Of a stretch of 64,000 nucleotides of DNA, positions 11,700-22,814 are shown one piece after another. Both the position numbers and the translations under genes were made by a program. The notes beneath the pieces are model-generated. The model saw only the letters and a list, made by a program, of their open reading frames with translations. It was not told the DNA's origin and did no database searches. This DNA is from Mycobacterium sp. MFM001 (lineage in GTDB: Bacteria; Actinomycetota; Actinomycetes; Mycobacteriales; Mycobacteriaceae). The DNA lies in the NCBI RefSeq assembly GCF_003402475.1, contig NZ_BFAB01000008.1, forward strand, positions 62,001-126,000. The letters run 5' to 3'. Position 1 is the stretch's first letter; each line of letters starts with the position of its first letter.

Positions 11700-12574
11700 G
11701 CCGCCGGATCCGCGCGATGCAGAACGGCGTCGGGATCGCCCTCGTCGGGATGATCCGGCCAGCCCGGGTAGGGCGGCGGCGTTCCGCCGTAGACCGGGCA
11801 GTGCGCCTGGTGTGGGCACCAGTCGCACAGCCGCGACGGGCGTGGCCGGAAATCGCCTGTGGCGCCAGCGGATTGGATTGCCCGCCAGATCGCGATCAGC
11901 GTCTTCTCGAAGCGCAGCAGCTCGTCTTCGTCGGGGGAGTAGTCCAGCAGCTGCCCGTCGGCCAGGTAGACCAGGCGCAGCCGGGTGGGCAGCACACCCC
12001 GTGAGCGCAACAGCGCCACCGCATAGAACTTCATCTGGAACAGCGCCTTGAACTCGGCAAGCGCACGGGCTTCCGGTGGCGCCTTACCGGTCTTGTAATC
12101 CACCACCCGCAGCTCGCCGGTGGGCGCGACGTCGATCCGGTCGATGAACCCGCGCAGCAGCGTCCCGTCGGCCAGTTCGACCTCGACCCGCTGCTCGCAA
12201 CTTTGCGGATCGAACCGCGTCGGATCCTCCAGCCGGTAATAGCCCGACAGTAACGCGCGGGCTTCGTCCAGCAGTTCGGCCAGCTGTGCCGCGTCCAATT
12301 CGGCGGCCAGCGTGGGTTCCTCGGCTAGCAGCTGCTCCCACGCCGGGCCCACCAGTGCGCGGGCGGTGTCGGGGACGCGTTGCGGCGCCGGCAGACCGTA
12401 GAGCCGTTCCAGCGCGGCGTGCACCAGCGACCCCCGCAGTTGCGCGGTGGACGGCGGCTCGGGCAGCCGGTCGATCGCCCGGAAGCGATACAGCAGCGGG
12501 CACTGTTTGAAGTCGGCCGCCCGCGACGGCGACAAAGCTGGTTTTGAAGCCGGCCGCGACCGCTCACCGCTCAT
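11696..12574 (-). CDS. RecB-family PD-(D/E)XK exonuclease (Rv2119-like)
   Basis: A 292-residue single-domain nuclease of the RecB/Cas4-like group. Motifs visible are S-P-S-R-A-x-D-F-K-x-C-P at 15-26, the catalytic G-F-I-D-R-I-D and V-V-D-Y-K-T-G around 140-165, and a C-terminal C-D-W-C-P-x-x-x-x-C cluster. Together with the N-terminal cysteine this would make a 4Fe-4S site as in AddB/Cas4 proteins. The likely role is DNA end processing. It is divergent from trmI and overlaps the thioesterase gene downstream. Confidence 0.87.
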   Translation of the reverse strand: MSGERSRPASKPALSPSRAADFKQCPLLYRFRAIDRLPEPPSTAQLRGSLVHAALERLYGLPAPQRVPDTARALVGPAWEQLLAEEPTLAAELDAAQLAELLDEARALLSGYYRLEDPTRFDPQSCEQRVEVELADGTLLRGFIDRIDVAPTGELRVVDYKTGKAPPEARALAEFKALFQMKFYAVALLRSRGVLPTRLRLVYLADGQLLDYSPDEDELLRFEKTLIAIWRAIQSAGATGDFRPRPSRLCDWCPHQAHCPVYGGTPPPYPGWPDHPDEGDPDAVLHRADPAA

Positions 12575-12642
12575 ACCCGCAGCCTAGGGGCCACCTACGA
12601 CAACCCCGCGCATCGGCGTCGGCGCGTCTGCTGGCAGGCTAG

Positions 12643-13766
<1,124 letters not shown>

Positions 13767-13767
13767 G

Positions 13768-14316
13768 TCAAGGAGTCGGTGTCGGGGAGGCCCCGCTTTG
13801 CGCGGTGCCGAAGGCGAGCAGCGTCTCCGCGGTGCGCTGCGAGAGCTGCCAGCCACCCTGGTAGGGCTTGAACTCCATCGGAAACGAGAACCCGGGCGCA
13901 CCGGGATTGGGGGTGCTGACGTCGACGGTGGCGACGACGTCTCCGGGATTGCGGTCCGACCACGCGATGTCATGCGCCTCAAAGGTCATCGGCGCATAGC
14001 CGCCGCCCAGCAACGCGTTGGCGAATTTGTCCAGAGCCGCGGCGTTGTCGGGCGTTGCGCCCTCGACGAGGCCCAGCTTCTGGGCACCGGGCACGCCCGG
14101 GTCGGCGAGGCGGTACAGCACGTCGGTGAGCGCCTCGGGCGCCGGTACCGGCGCGCTCTGCGGCGCCGCCGGCGTGGCTGGTGCAGCCTCGGCAGGAGAC
14201 GACGACGCCGCGGGGGCGGGAGTGCCCGAACCGCCGCTCGAACACCCCGACAGCCCGAGCGCCGCCACGATCGCGGCGGCGCTCACGGCTGCGCGGAGGT
14301 GCCTGGAAACCGGCAC
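13768..14316 (-). CDS. lppK: Lipoprotein LppK
   Basis: A 182-residue secreted lipoprotein. The signal peptide has a hydrophobic stretch followed by the lipobox L-S-G-C near residue 24, then an Ala/Pro/Ser-rich linker. The folded part (about 55-165) has [19 protein letters not shown] and G-G-W-Q-L-S. These correspond segment by segment to the neighbouring MTB12-like protein, so the two share a domain. The GTG at 14316 is chosen because it gives the signal peptide seen in H37Rv LppK. The function is unknown. Confidence 0.87.
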   Translation of the reverse strand: MPVSRHLRAAVSAAAIVAALGLSGCSSGGSGTPAPAASSSPAEAAPATPAAPQSAPVPAPEALTDVLYRLADPGVPGAQKLGLVEGATPDNAAALDKFANALLGGGYAPMTFEAHDIAWSDRNPGDVVATVDVSTPNPGAPGFSFPMEFKPYQGGWQLSQRTAETLLAFGTAQSGASPTPTP

Positions 14317-14330
14317 AGCACCAGCAGCGG

Positions 14331-14831
14331 TCAGCCCGCGGATTGGATTTGCTGCACCAGCGTCATCGCCGAGGCTCGGGACAGCTTCCAGGTGCCCTGG
14401 TTGACGAACGTGATGTTCTGCGTGGTCGGCGCCAGGGTCGGACCCGAAGCGGTGATGTCGGCCGACGCCGCGCCCGGGCCGGCCGGTGCGATGTTGGCCA
14501 CCTGGAACGTCAGTGGCAAGGAACCGTGCTGTGCAGCCTGCTGCAGCTTGCGGTCGGCAATGCGGCCCTCGACCCCGCCGACGCCGCCCTCCACCAGATA
14601 GCCCTTGCTCGCGAACGGAACACCCGGGTTCTGCAAGCCGTTGAGGACACTGATCAACTGGTCGGGAGTCGGCACATCCGTCGCCGGATCGAGCGGCATC
14701 GGCACCCCGAATACCACGGGCACTACTTGCGACGCGGCCGGGGTAACGGATGCAATAGATGTCACACCGGCGGCCGCGGCACCGATCGCGGCGACGACTG
14801 CGGCACCTGTGGCTAGGGATTTCACGGTCAC
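14331..14831 (-). CDS. Secreted low-molecular-weight antigen MTB12 (CFP-2)-like protein
   Basis: A 166-residue protein with an N-terminal signal segment rich in A, V and G (about 5-33) and no lipobox, followed by an MTB12-type domain: [24 protein letters not shown], and [15 protein letters not shown] near the end. It closely resembles M. tuberculosis MTB12 (Rv2376c), which as I recall is not next to lppK there. It starts the operon with lppK 14 bases downstream. A GTG two codons later (14825) is an alternative start. Confidence 0.85.
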   Translation of the reverse strand: MTVKSLATGAAVVAAIGAAAAGVTSIASVTPAASQVVPVVFGVPMPLDPATDVPTPDQLISVLNGLQNPGVPFASKGYLVEGGVGGVEGRIADRKLQQAAQHGSLPLTFQVANIAPAGPGAASADITASGPTLAPTTQNITFVNQGTWKLSRASAMTLVQQIQSAG

Positions 14832-14977
14832 GAATGTCCTCTCGATTAGGCCAGATCGGTGTCATGTTAACGCTGTTGCCAGCGCGCCCCATTTCGAGTT
14901 CACGCATGAATCCGAAATCGCCGGTAGCGTTGAAGTATCCGCCGTGCCACATTTCCGGTGCGGGAAAGGAGCGCAAC

Positions 14978-16804
14978 ATGGGTGAGTCAGAGCGTGAAGC
15001 GTTCGGAAGCCCTCGCGAACAAGACCTGTCCAGCGAAGATGCCGCCGAGCTGGAGGAGTTGCGGCGTGAGGCCTCGATACTGCGCGAGCAGTTAGAGGGC
15101 GCGGTCGGGCCGCAAAGTGCCGCGCGCAATGCCCGCGATGTGCACCAGCTCGAAGCACGCATCGACTCGCTTGCGGCACGTAATTCCAAGCTGATGGAAA
15201 CTCTCAAGGAGGCGCGTCAGCAGCTGTTGGCGCTGCGCGAGGAGGTCGACCGGCTCGGCCAGCCCCCGAGCGGATACGGCGTGCTGCTGGCCACGCATGA
15301 CGACGACACCGTCGACGTGTTCACCTCCGGCCGCAAGATGCGGTTGACCTGCTCACCCAACATCGATGTCAAGTTGCTCAAGAAAGGGCAGACGGTTCGG
15401 CTCAACGAGGCGTTAACTGTCGTCGAGGCCGGGACCTACGAATCGGTCGGCGAGATCTCGACCTTGCGGGAGATCCTGGCCGACGGTCACCGGGCGCTGG
15501 TCGTCGGGCACGCCGACGAGGAGCGCATCGTCTGGCTCGCCGAGCCGCTGGTGGCTGAAGACCTGCCCGAAGGGATTCCCGACGCGCTGGCCGACGACAC
15601 CCGGCCGCGCAGACTGCGGCCCGGTGACTCGCTGCTGGTCGACACCAAGGCCGGGTATGCGTTCGAACGCATCCCGAAGGCCGAGGTCGAAGATCTGGTG
15701 CTCGAGGAAGTGCCGGATGTCAGCTACGAGGACATCGGTGGCCTGACCCGTCAGATCGAGCAGATCCGCGACGCGGTGGAGTTGCCGTTCCTGCACAAGG
15801 AGCTCTACAAGGAGTATGCGCTGCGTCCGCCCAAGGGTGTGCTGCTCTACGGGCCGCCCGGCTGCGGTAAAACGTTGATTGCCAAGGCCGTTGCCAACTC
15901 GCTGGCCAAGAAGATGGCCGAGGTCCGCGGCGACGACGCGCGCGAGGCCAAGTCCTACTTCCTCAACATCAAAGGCCCCGAGCTGCTGAACAAGTTCGTC
16001 GGCGAGACCGAGCGGCACATCCGGCTGATCTTCCAGCGCGCGCGGGAGAAGGCGTCCGAGGGCACCCCGGTGATCGTGTTCTTCGACGAGATGGACTCGA
16101 TCTTCCGCACCCGCGGCACCGGCGTCTCCTCCGACGTCGAGACCACGGTGGTTCCCCAGCTGCTGTCCGAGATCGACGGGGTGGAGGGCCTGGAGAACGT
16201 CATCGTGATCGGCGCGTCCAACCGCGAGGACATGATTGACCCGGCGATCCTGCGGCCCGGCCGCCTGGACGTCAAGATCAAGATCGAGCGGCCGGATGCC
16301 GAAGCGGCACAGGACATCTTCTCCAAGTACCTCACCGAGGAGCTTCCGGTGCACGCCGACGACCTCGCGGAGTTCGGCGGCGACCGCTCGGCATGCATCA
16401 AGGCGATGATCGAGAAGGTTGTCGACAGGATGTACGCCGAGATCGACGACAACCGGTTCCTGGAGGTCACCTATGCCAACGGTGACAAAGAAGTCATGTA
16501 CTTCAAGGACTTCAACTCCGGGGCGATGATCCAGAACGTCGTCGACCGCGCGAAGAAGAACGCGATCAAGTCGGTGCTAGAGACCGGTCAGCCCGGTCTG
16601 CGCATCCAGCATCTGCTCGACTCGATCGTCGACGAGTTCGCCGAGAACGAGGACCTGCCCAACACCACCAATCCCGATGACTGGGCACGGATCTCGGGCA
16701 AGAAGGGCGAGCGGATCGTCTACATCCGCACGCTGGTCACCGGCAAGAGCTCGAGTGCCAGCAGGGCCATCGACACGGAATCCAACCTCGGCCAGTACCT
16801 GTAG
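14978..16804 (+). CDS. mpa: Mycobacterial proteasome ATPase
   Basis: AAA ATPase ring that binds Pup, unfolds pupylated proteins and feeds them into the 20S proteasome. The 608-residue protein has an N-terminal coiled coil (about 20-85), two OB domains (to about 235), the AAA module with Walker A G-P-P-G-C-G-K-T at 292-299 and Walker B V-F-F-D-E, and the C-terminal G-Q-Y-L tail that docks into the proteasome. The ATG at 14978 is preferred over an upstream opening because it matches M-G-E-S-E in the homologue and follows GGAAAGGAG. Confidence 0.98.
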   Translation: MGESEREAFGSPREQDLSSEDAAELEELRREASILREQLEGAVGPQSAARNARDVHQLEARIDSLAARNSKLMETLKEARQQLLALREEVDRLGQPPSGYGVLLATHDDDTVDVFTSGRKMRLTCSPNIDVKLLKKGQTVRLNEALTVVEAGTYESVGEISTLREILADGHRALVVGHADEERIVWLAEPLVAEDLPEGIPDALADDTRPRRLRPGDSLLVDTKAGYAFERIPKAEVEDLVLEEVPDVSYEDIGGLTRQIEQIRDAVELPFLHKELYKEYALRPPKGVLLYGPPGCGKTLIAKAVANSLAKKMAEVRGDDAREAKSYFLNIKGPELLNKFVGETERHIRLIFQRAREKASEGTPVIVFFDEMDSIFRTRGTGVSSDVETTVVPQLLSEIDGVEGLENVIVIGASNREDMIDPAILRPGRLDVKIKIERPDAEAAQDIFSKYLTEELPVHADDLAEFGGDRSACIKAMIEKVVDRMYAEIDDNRFLEVTYANGDKEVMYFKDFNSGAMIQNVVDRAKKNAIKSVLETGQPGLRIQHLLDSIVDEFAENEDLPNTTNPDDWARISGKKGERIVYIRTLVTGKSSSASRAIDTESNLGQYL

Positions 16805-16818
16805 CTCTCGGCCGTCGC

Positions 16819-16880
16819 CGCGAGCGTGCGTGGTTGTACGCCGACACGCCGCGAATGCCGGACAACCGCGCACGGTCGCG
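16819..16880. repeat. Palindromic intergenic element, possible terminator
   Basis: Two 19-base arms, 16819-16837 and 16862-16880, pair with one G-G mismatch and one G-U, around a 24-base loop. It begins 15 bases after the mpa stop. The sequence resembles palindromes I remember from many mycobacterial intergenic regions. It could end mpa transcripts or separate mpa from the dop promoter; there is no T-tract. Confidence 0.6.
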
Positions 16881-16896
16881 CCAAAAGCGGTTCGCC

Positions 16897-16902
16897 TAGT
16901 CT
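16897..16902 (+). promoter_or_regulatory. -10 element for dop, leaderless type
   Basis: TAGTCT ends seven bases before the dop ATG, placing the transcription start at the start codon. This gives dop its own promoter downstream of the palindrome. Confidence 0.5.
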
Positions 16903-16909
16903 TTAGGTC

Positions 16910-18406
16910 ATGCAACGGATTATCGGGACCGAGGTCGAGTACGGCATCTCGTCGCCGTCGGACCCGACCGCGAACCCGATCCTCACGTCGACGCAGGCGG
17001 TGCTGGCGTATGCCGCCGCCGCGGGTATTCAGCGCGCCAAGCGCACCCGCTGGGACTACGAGGTGGAGTCGCCGCTGCGCGACGCCCGCGGCTTCGACCT
17101 GAGCCGCTCCGCCGGCCCGCCGCCGGTGGTCGACGCCGACGAGGTGGGCGCGGCCAACATGATCCTGACCAACGGCGCGCGGCTCTACGTCGACCACGCC
17201 CATCCGGAGTACTCCGCGCCGGAATGCACCGACCCGCTCGACGCGGTGATCTGGGACAAGGCCGGTGAGCGGGTGATGGAGGCCGCCGCGCGCCACGTCG
17301 CCAGCGTGCCCGGGGCGGCCAAGCTGCAGCTGTACAAGAACAACGTCGACGGCAAGGGCGCCTCGTACGGTTCGCACGAGAACTACTTGATGAGCCGCCA
17401 GACGCCGTTCTCTGCCGTCATCGCCGGGCTGACGCCGTTTCTGGTGTCGCGGCAGGTGGTCACCGGCTCCGGGCGGGTCGGCATCGGGCCGGCCGGCGAC
17501 GAGCCGGGCTTTCAGCTCTCGCAGCGCGCCGACTACATCGAGGTCGAGGTCGGGCTGGAGACCACGCTCAAACGCGGCATCATCAACACTCGCGACGAGC
17601 CGCACGCCGACGCCGACCGGTACCGCCGGCTGCACGTGATCATCGGTGACGCCAACCTCGCCGAGACCTCGACGTATCTGAAGCTGGGCACCACCGCGCT
17701 GGTGCTCGACCTGATCGAGGAGGGTATCGATCTCACGGACTTGGCGTTAGCGCGCCCGGTGCACGCCGTGCACGCGATCAGCCGCGACCCGTCGTTGCGT
17801 GTCGCCGTGGCACTGGCCGACGGCCGCGAGCTGACCGCCCTTGCGCTGCAACGGGTTTACCTGGACCGGGTGGCCAAGCTGGTCGACACCCGCGACCCCG
17901 ATCCCCGTGCCAACGACATCGTGGAGACCTGGGCGCACGTGCTCGACCTGCTCGAGCGTGACCCGATGGAGTGCGCCGACCTGCTCGACTGGCCGGCCAA
18001 GCTGCGAATCCTCGAGGGCTTCCGGCACCGGGAGAACCTGAGCTGGTCGGCGCCCCGGCTGCATCTGGTCGATCTGCAGTACTCCGACGTGCGGCTGGAC
18101 AAGGGCCTGTACAACCGGCTGGTGGCGCGCGGCTCGATGAAGCGGCTGGTGACCGAGCAGCAGGTGCTGGGCGCGGTGGACAACCCGCCGACCGACACCC
18201 GGGCCTACTTCCGCGGGGAGTGCCTGCGCCGGTTCGGCGCCGACATCGCGGCCGCCAGTTGGGACTCGGTGATCTTCGACCTCGGTGGCGACTCGCTGGT
18301 GCGCATCCCGACGCTGGAGCCGCTGCGGGGCAGCAAGGCCCACGTCGGGGCGCTGCTGGACTCCGTGGACAGCGCGGCGGAACTGGTGGAACAACTGACG
18401 ACGTGA
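16910..18406 (+). CDS. dop: Deamidase/depupylase of Pup
   Basis: Converts the C-terminal glutamine of Pup to glutamate and also removes Pup from substrates. The 498-residue protein is a glutamine-synthetase-fold relative of PafA. It has the ATP/metal-binding G-T-E-V-E-Y at 6-11, the nucleophile/catalytic Asp95 in L-Y-V-D-H-A-H-P-E, the characteristic Dop loop inserted at about 45-80, and [10 protein letters not shown] later. Deamidation is needed here because the Pup encoded next door ends in Gln. There is no Shine-Dalgarno, consistent with a leaderless start. Confidence 0.98.
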   Translation: MQRIIGTEVEYGISSPSDPTANPILTSTQAVLAYAAAAGIQRAKRTRWDYEVESPLRDARGFDLSRSAGPPPVVDADEVGAANMILTNGARLYVDHAHPEYSAPECTDPLDAVIWDKAGERVMEAAARHVASVPGAAKLQLYKNNVDGKGASYGSHENYLMSRQTPFSAVIAGLTPFLVSRQVVTGSGRVGIGPAGDEPGFQLSQRADYIEVEVGLETTLKRGIINTRDEPHADADRYRRLHVIIGDANLAETSTYLKLGTTALVLDLIEEGIDLTDLALARPVHAVHAISRDPSLRVAVALADGRELTALALQRVYLDRVAKLVDTRDPDPRANDIVETWAHVLDLLERDPMECADLLDWPAKLRILEGFRHRENLSWSAPRLHLVDLQYSDVRLDKGLYNRLVARGSMKRLVTEQQVLGAVDNPPTDTRAYFRGECLRRFGADIAAASWDSVIFDLGGDSLVRIPTLEPLRGSKAHVGALLDSVDSAAELVEQLTT

Positions 18407-18441
18407 GCTTCGTTACCGGGGGAAAGGCCGGTGTCGACCGG

Positions 18442-18447
18442 TAGGGT
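18442..18447 (+). promoter_or_regulatory. Candidate -10 element for pup-prcB-prcA
   Basis: TAGGGT in the dop-pup gap would start transcription near 18454, giving a leader of about 47 bases that contains the AGGAGG ribosome site at 18490-18495. Confidence 0.35.
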
Positions 18448-18500
18448 AGAGGGACCGGCGGGCGTGTAATGCGCCGCCGATGACATAGCAGGAGGCAGCG

Positions 18501-18695
18501 ATGGCTCAGGAGCAGACCAAGCGCGGCGGTGGCGGCGGCGACGATGACGACCTGACCGCCAGCACAGCCGCGGGTCAGGAGCGTCGCGAGAAGCTCACCG
18601 AGGAAACCGACGACCTGCTCGACGAGATCGATGACGTTCTGGAAGAGAACGCCGAGGACTTCGTGCGCGCGTACGTCCAAAAGGGCGGCCAGTGA
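18501..18695 (+). CDS. pup: Prokaryotic ubiquitin-like protein
   Basis: A 64-residue, largely disordered protein tag. The Gly/Asp-rich N-terminus is followed by a helical Mpa-binding segment and the C-terminal G-G-Q. Dop deamidates the Gln and PafA links the resulting Glu to substrate lysines. A strong AGGAGG lies five bases before the ATG. Its stop overlaps the prcB GTG by four bases, so tag and protease are made together. Confidence 0.99.
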   Translation: MAQEQTKRGGGGGDDDDLTASTAAGQERREKLTEETDDLLDEIDDVLEENAEDFVRAYVQKGGQ

Positions 18696-19579
18696 CCTGG
18701 CCGTTTCATCGCGATCGCCTGGCCACCCACTCAGCACTTCCCGGAGTTCCCGCTAACCCTGTAGACCTGTCCTCGTTCGCTGACTTCCTGCGTCGCCAGG
18801 CGCCCGAGCTGCTGCCGGTCGGTGCCGGTAGCGCCGAACCCGGCGCCGGCAGTTCGCTGCCGCATGGCACCACGATCGTCGCGCTGAAATACCCGGGCGG
18901 GGTCGTCATCGCCGGTGACCGGCGCTCGACCCAGGGCAACATGATCGCCGGCCGCGACGTGCAGAAGGTCTACATCACCGACGACTACACCGCGACCGGC
19001 ATCGCCGGCACCGCGGCGATCGCCGTCGAGTTCGCCCGGCTCTACGCCGTCGAACTCGAGCACTACGAGAAGCTCGAAGGCGTGCCGCTGACGTTCGCCG
19101 GCAAGGTCAACCGGCTGGCGATCATGGTGCGCGGCAACCTGGGCGCGGCGATGCAGGGCCTGGTCGCGCTGCCGCTGCTGGTGGGTTACGACCTCGACGA
19201 TCCCGACCCGGAGAAAGCGGGCCGCATCGTGTCGTTCGACGCGGCCGGCGGATGGAACCTCGAGGAGGAGGGCTACAAGTCCGTCGGTTCGGGATCGATC
19301 TTCGCCAACTCGTCGATGAAAAAGCTGTATTCACAGGTGACCGACGGGGATTCGGCGCTGCGGGTTGCCGTGGAGGCGCTCTACGACGCGGCCGACGACG
19401 ACTCGGCCACCGGCGGCCCAGACCTGGTCCGCGGCATCTACCCGACGGCGGTCACCATCGGCGCCGACGGCGCGGCCGAGGTGCCCGAGCCGCGTATCGC
19501 CGAGCTGGCCAAGGAGGTCATCGAAAGCCGTTCGCGTGCAGACACTTTCGGCCCCGACGCTGGGCGGGGTGACTCGTGA
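18692..19579 (+). CDS. prcB: 20S proteasome beta subunit
   Basis: Catalytic proteasome subunit. The 295-residue precursor has a 59-residue propeptide, removed at L-P-H-G / T-T-I-V so that Thr60 becomes the N-terminal nucleophile. The catalytic lysine and aspartate region follows in G-D-R-R-S-T-Q-G and D-A-A-G-G-W. The GTG start overlaps the pup stop as GTGA, and its own stop overlaps prcA in the same way. Confidence 0.98.
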   Translation: MTWPFHRDRLATHSALPGVPANPVDLSSFADFLRRQAPELLPVGAGSAEPGAGSSLPHGTTIVALKYPGGVVIAGDRRSTQGNMIAGRDVQKVYITDDYTATGIAGTAAIAVEFARLYAVELEHYEKLEGVPLTFAGKVNRLAIMVRGNLGAAMQGLVALPLLVGYDLDDPDPEKAGRIVSFDAAGGWNLEEEGYKSVGSGSIFANSSMKKLYSQVTDGDSALRVAVEALYDAADDDSATGGPDLVRGIYPTAVTIGADGAAEVPEPRIAELAKEVIESRSRADTFGPDAGRGDS

Positions 19580-20334
19580 GCTTTCCGTACTTCATCTCGC
19601 CCGAGCAGGCGATGCGCGAGCGCAGCGAGCTCGCACGCAAAGGCATCGCCCGGGGCCGCAGCGTGGTGGCGCTGGCCTACGCCGGCGGTGTGCTGTTCGT
19701 CGCGGAGAACCCGTCGCGCTCGCTGCAGAAGATCAGCGAGCTCTACGACCGCGTCGGTTTCGCCGCCGCGGGCAAGTTCAACGAATTCGACAACTTGCGC
19801 CGCGGCGGAATCCAATTCGCCGACACCCGCGGTTACGCGTACGACCGCCGCGACGTCACCGGTCGCCAACTGGCCAACGTCTACGCGCAGACGCTCGGCA
19901 CCATCTTCACCGAGCAGGCCAAGCCCTACGAGGTCGAGCTGTGCGTGGCCGAAGTCGCTCATTACGGCGAGTCGAAACCCCCTGAGCTGTACCGGATCAC
20001 GTATGACGGTTCGATCAACGACGAACCGCATTTCGTGGTGATGGGCGGCACGACGGAGCCGATTGCCAACGCGCTCAAGGACTCCTACGCCGAGAACGCC
20101 GACCTGGCCGACGCCGTGCGGATCGCGGTCGATGCGCTGCGGGCGGGCAGCAGCAACGGCGGCGATCAGCCCAGCCTCGGGGTGTCCATGCTGGAGGTGG
20201 CCATTCTGGACGCCAACCGGCCGCGGCGAGCGTTCCGGCGGATCACCGGCTCGGCGCTGGAGGCGCTGCTACCCAAGCCGGATTCGCCGTCGGGGAAGTC
20301 GGACTCTGGCAAGTCTAAGTCGGACGGTAAGTAA
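19576..20334 (+). CDS. prcA: 20S proteasome alpha subunit
   Basis: Structural ring subunit that gates the chamber and receives the Mpa C-terminal tail. The 252 residues begin [11 protein letters not shown], the gating octapeptide region, followed by the alpha-type fold ending in a Lys/Ser/Asp-rich tail. It starts with GTG overlapping the prcB stop. pafA follows after only 65 bases; in H37Rv I recall about ten genes, including PE/PPE genes, between them. Confidence 0.98.
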   Translation: MSFPYFISPEQAMRERSELARKGIARGRSVVALAYAGGVLFVAENPSRSLQKISELYDRVGFAAAGKFNEFDNLRRGGIQFADTRGYAYDRRDVTGRQLANVYAQTLGTIFTEQAKPYEVELCVAEVAHYGESKPPELYRITYDGSINDEPHFVVMGGTTEPIANALKDSYAENADLADAVRIAVDALRAGSSNGGDQPSLGVSMLEVAILDANRPRRAFRRITGSALEALLPKPDSPSGKSDSGKSKSDGK

Positions 20335-20387
20335 AGCCGACAGCTGTTTACAAGCGCGCCTCCCGTACCGTCGCGGCCGGATACCAG

Positions 20388-20393
20388 TACGCT
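20388..20393 (+). promoter_or_regulatory. -10 element for pafA, leaderless type
   Basis: TACGCT ends six bases before the pafA GTG in the 65-base prcA-pafA gap. This suggests the ligase has its own leaderless transcript in addition to any read-through from prcA. Confidence 0.45.
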
Positions 20394-20399
20394 CGAATC

Positions 20400-21758
20400 G
20401 TGCAGCGGCGAATCATGGGCATCGAGACCGAGTTCGGTGTCACCTGCACGTTTCACGGCCATCGCCGCCTGAGTCCCGACGAGGTCGCCCGCTACCTGTT
20501 CCGCCGGGTGGTGTCCTGGGGCCGCAGCTCCAACGTCTTCCTGCGCAACGGCGCGCGGCTGTACCTCGACGTGGGCAGCCACCCCGAGTACGCCACCGCC
20601 GAATGCGACAGCCTGGTGCAACTGGTCACCCATGACCGCGCCGGCGAACGGGTGCTGGAGGACCTGCTGGTCGACGCCGAGCAGCGGCTGGCCGACGAGG
20701 GCATCGGTGGCGACATCTACCTGTTCAAGAACAACACCGACTCGGCGGGCAACTCCTACGGCTGCCACGAGAACTACCTGATCGTGCGGGCCGGCGAGTT
20801 CTCCCGGATCTCCGACGTGCTGTTGCCGTTCCTGGTCACCCGCCAGCTGATCTGTGGGGCCGGCAAGGTACTGCAGACCCCGAAGGCCGCCACCTTCTGC
20901 CTCTCCCAACGCGCCGAGCACATCTGGGAGGGCGTCTCCAGCGCCACCACCCGTAGCCGTCCGATCATCAACACCCGCGACGAGCCGCACGCCGACGCCG
21001 AGAAGTACCGGCGCCTGCACGTCATCGTCGGCGACTCCAACATGTGCGAGACCACCACCATGCTCAAGGTGGGCACCGCCGCGCTGGTGCTGGAGATGAT
21101 CGAAGCCGGGGTGGCCTTCCGCGACTTCTCGCTGGACAACCCGATCCGCGCCATCCGCGAGGTGAGCCACGACATCACCGGCCGGCGTCCGGTGCGGCTG
21201 GCCGGCGGGCGGCAGGCCAGCGCGCTGGACATCCAGCGGGAGTACTACGCCCGCGCCGTCGAGCACCTGCAGACCAGGGAGCCCAACGCGCAGATCGAGC
21301 AGGTCGTCGACCTGTGGGGCCGTCAGCTCGACGCCGTGGAAAGCCAGGACTTCGCCAAGGTTGACACCGAAATCGACTGGGTGATCAAGCGCAAGCTGTT
21401 CCAGCGCTACCAGGACCGCTACGACATGGAGCTGTCCGACCCCAAGATCGCTCAGCTCGACCTGGCCTACCACGACATCAAGCGCGGCCGCGGCGTGTTC
21501 GACCTGCTGCAGCGCAAGGGCCTGGCGGCCCGGATCACCACCGACGAGGAAATCGAGGACGCCGTCGACCAGCCGCCGCAGACCACCCGCGCCCGGCTGC
21601 GCGGCGAGTTCATCAGCGCCGCACAGGCCGCCGGCCGCGACTTCACCGTCGACTGGGTGCACCTCAAACTCAACGACCAGGCGCAGCGGACTGTGCTGTG
21701 CAAAGACCCTTTCCGGTCGGTCGACGAGCGGGTCAAACGACTGATCGCCAGCATGTAG
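20400..21758 (+). CDS. pafA: Pup-protein ligase
   Basis: Uses ATP to activate the C-terminal glutamate of Pup and attach it to substrate lysines. The 452-residue protein has the glutamine-synthetase-like fold: G-I-E-T-E-F at 7-12 binds Mg-ATP, Asp57 in [10 protein letters not shown] is the catalytic base, and [10 protein letters not shown] is shared with Dop. The GTG at 20400 matches the homologue's M-Q-R-R-I-M-G; an internal ATG five codons later is less likely. Confidence 0.98.
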   Translation: MQRRIMGIETEFGVTCTFHGHRRLSPDEVARYLFRRVVSWGRSSNVFLRNGARLYLDVGSHPEYATAECDSLVQLVTHDRAGERVLEDLLVDAEQRLADEGIGGDIYLFKNNTDSAGNSYGCHENYLIVRAGEFSRISDVLLPFLVTRQLICGAGKVLQTPKAATFCLSQRAEHIWEGVSSATTRSRPIINTRDEPHADAEKYRRLHVIVGDSNMCETTTMLKVGTAALVLEMIEAGVAFRDFSLDNPIRAIREVSHDITGRRPVRLAGGRQASALDIQREYYARAVEHLQTREPNAQIEQVVDLWGRQLDAVESQDFAKVDTEIDWVIKRKLFQRYQDRYDMELSDPKIAQLDLAYHDIKRGRGVFDLLQRKGLAARITTDEEIEDAVDQPPQTTRARLRGEFISAAQAAGRDFTVDWVHLKLNDQAQRTVLCKDPFRSVDERVKRLIASM

Positions 21759-21761
21759 CTC

Positions 21762-21808
21762 GCCCGGCGCCGATGCAGAGCGGGTAGCGCGATGAGGAGA
21801 AGCCGGGC
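21762..21808. repeat. Short intergenic repeat, copy B
   Basis: A 47-base element with seven-base inverted ends, GCCCGGC (21762-21768) and GCCGGGC (21802-21808), around the core CGATGCAGAGCG...GCGATGAGGAGAAG. The core is shared with the element at 32606-32650 before cobL. The GATGAGGAG part could act as a ribosome site or a tiny start, and it sits between pafA and the pafB start. Confidence 0.6.
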
Positions 21809-21824
21809 AATTAAGGTGGGGCGC

Positions 21825-22814
21825 GTGGCGATCTCCAAAGTCGAACGGTTGATGAACCTGGTCATCGCCTTGCTGTCCTCCCGTAGCTACCTGACCGCCG
21901 AGAAGATCCGGTCCACCGTGGTCGGTTACGGCGACAGCCCAAGCGACGAGGCGTTCTCGCGGATGTTCGAACGGGACAAGAACGAGCTGCGCGATCTCGG
22001 CATCCCACTGGAGACCGGCAAGGTGTCGGCCTTCGATCCCGTCGAGGGGTACCGGATCAACCGTGACGCCTATGCGTTGCCCGATGTCGAGCTGACCCCG
22101 GAGGAGGCCGCGGCGGTGGCTGTCGCCACCCAGCTGTGGGAATCGCCGGAGCTGGTCACCGCCACACAGGGCGCGCTGCTCAAGCTCCGTGCCGGCGGGG
22201 TGGACGTCGACTCCGACGCGCCGGTGACCGTCGCGTCGCCCGCCAGGCTGGACGGAGTCCGCGGCTCGGAGAACAGCTTGGGAGCGCTGCTCTCGGCGAT
22301 CGACGCGGGCCAGGCGGTGCAGTTTCCGCACCGGCCGTCGCGCACCGAGCCGTACACCACCCGCACCGTCGAGCCGTGGGGTGTGGTGACCGAGAAGGGC
22401 CGCTGGTATCTGGTCGGGCACGACCGCGACCGCGACGCCACCCGGGTGTTTCGGTTGTCGCGGATCGGCGACCCGGTCACACCGCTCGGCCCGCCGGGCG
22501 CGGTCACCCCGCCCGAGGGTGTGGACCTGCGCGCGATCGTGACCGAGGCCGTGTCCGACGCGCCGACCGGGGTGCAGGCCCGGGTGTGGGTGGCCGACGG
22601 GCGGGCCACCGCGCTACGGCGCGCCGGAAAACCTGTCGGCCCAAGGCAATTGGCGGGCCGGGACGGCGAAGTGCTCGAACTGGACGTCGGCTCCACCGAT
22701 CGGCTGGTTCGCGAGGTCGCCGGCTACGGCGCCGACGCCGTGGTGTTGGAGCCGGAGTCGCTGCGCGACGACGTGCTGGCACGGCTGAAGGCGCAGGCTG
22801 AGGTTTCGGTATGA
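21825..22814 (+). CDS. pafB: WYL-domain transcriptional activator subunit PafB
   Basis: Subunit of the PafBC regulator, which in mycobacteria activates the RecA/LexA-independent DNA-damage response. The 329 residues contain an N-terminal winged helix (about 1-75, [13 protein letters not shown]) and a WYL domain (about 150-235) with [11 protein letters not shown], then a C-terminal extension domain. An ATG at 21792 lies in the repeat, but the GTG at 21825 with AAGGTGGGG upstream matches the homologue's start. The stop overlaps pafC. Confidence 0.94.
   Translation: MAISKVERLMNLVIALLSSRSYLTAEKIRSTVVGYGDSPSDEAFSRMFERDKNELRDLGIPLETGKVSAFDPVEGYRINRDAYALPDVELTPEEAAAVAVATQLWESPELVTATQGALLKLRAGGVDVDSDAPVTVASPARLDGVRGSENSLGALLSAIDAGQAVQFPHRPSRTEPYTTRTVEPWGVVTEKGRWYLVGHDRDRDATRVFRLSRIGDPVTPLGPPGAVTPPEGVDLRAIVTEAVSDAPTGVQARVWVADGRATALRRAGKPVGPRQLAGRDGEVLELDVGSTDRLVREVAGYGADAVVLEPESLRDDVLARLKAQAEVSV

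Noticed and set aside
20166..22421. 751-codon minus-strand frame across prcA, pafA and pafB
   Set aside because: Three well-identified genes occupy the plus strand; the antisense translation is low in hydrophobic variety and unrelated to any family I know.
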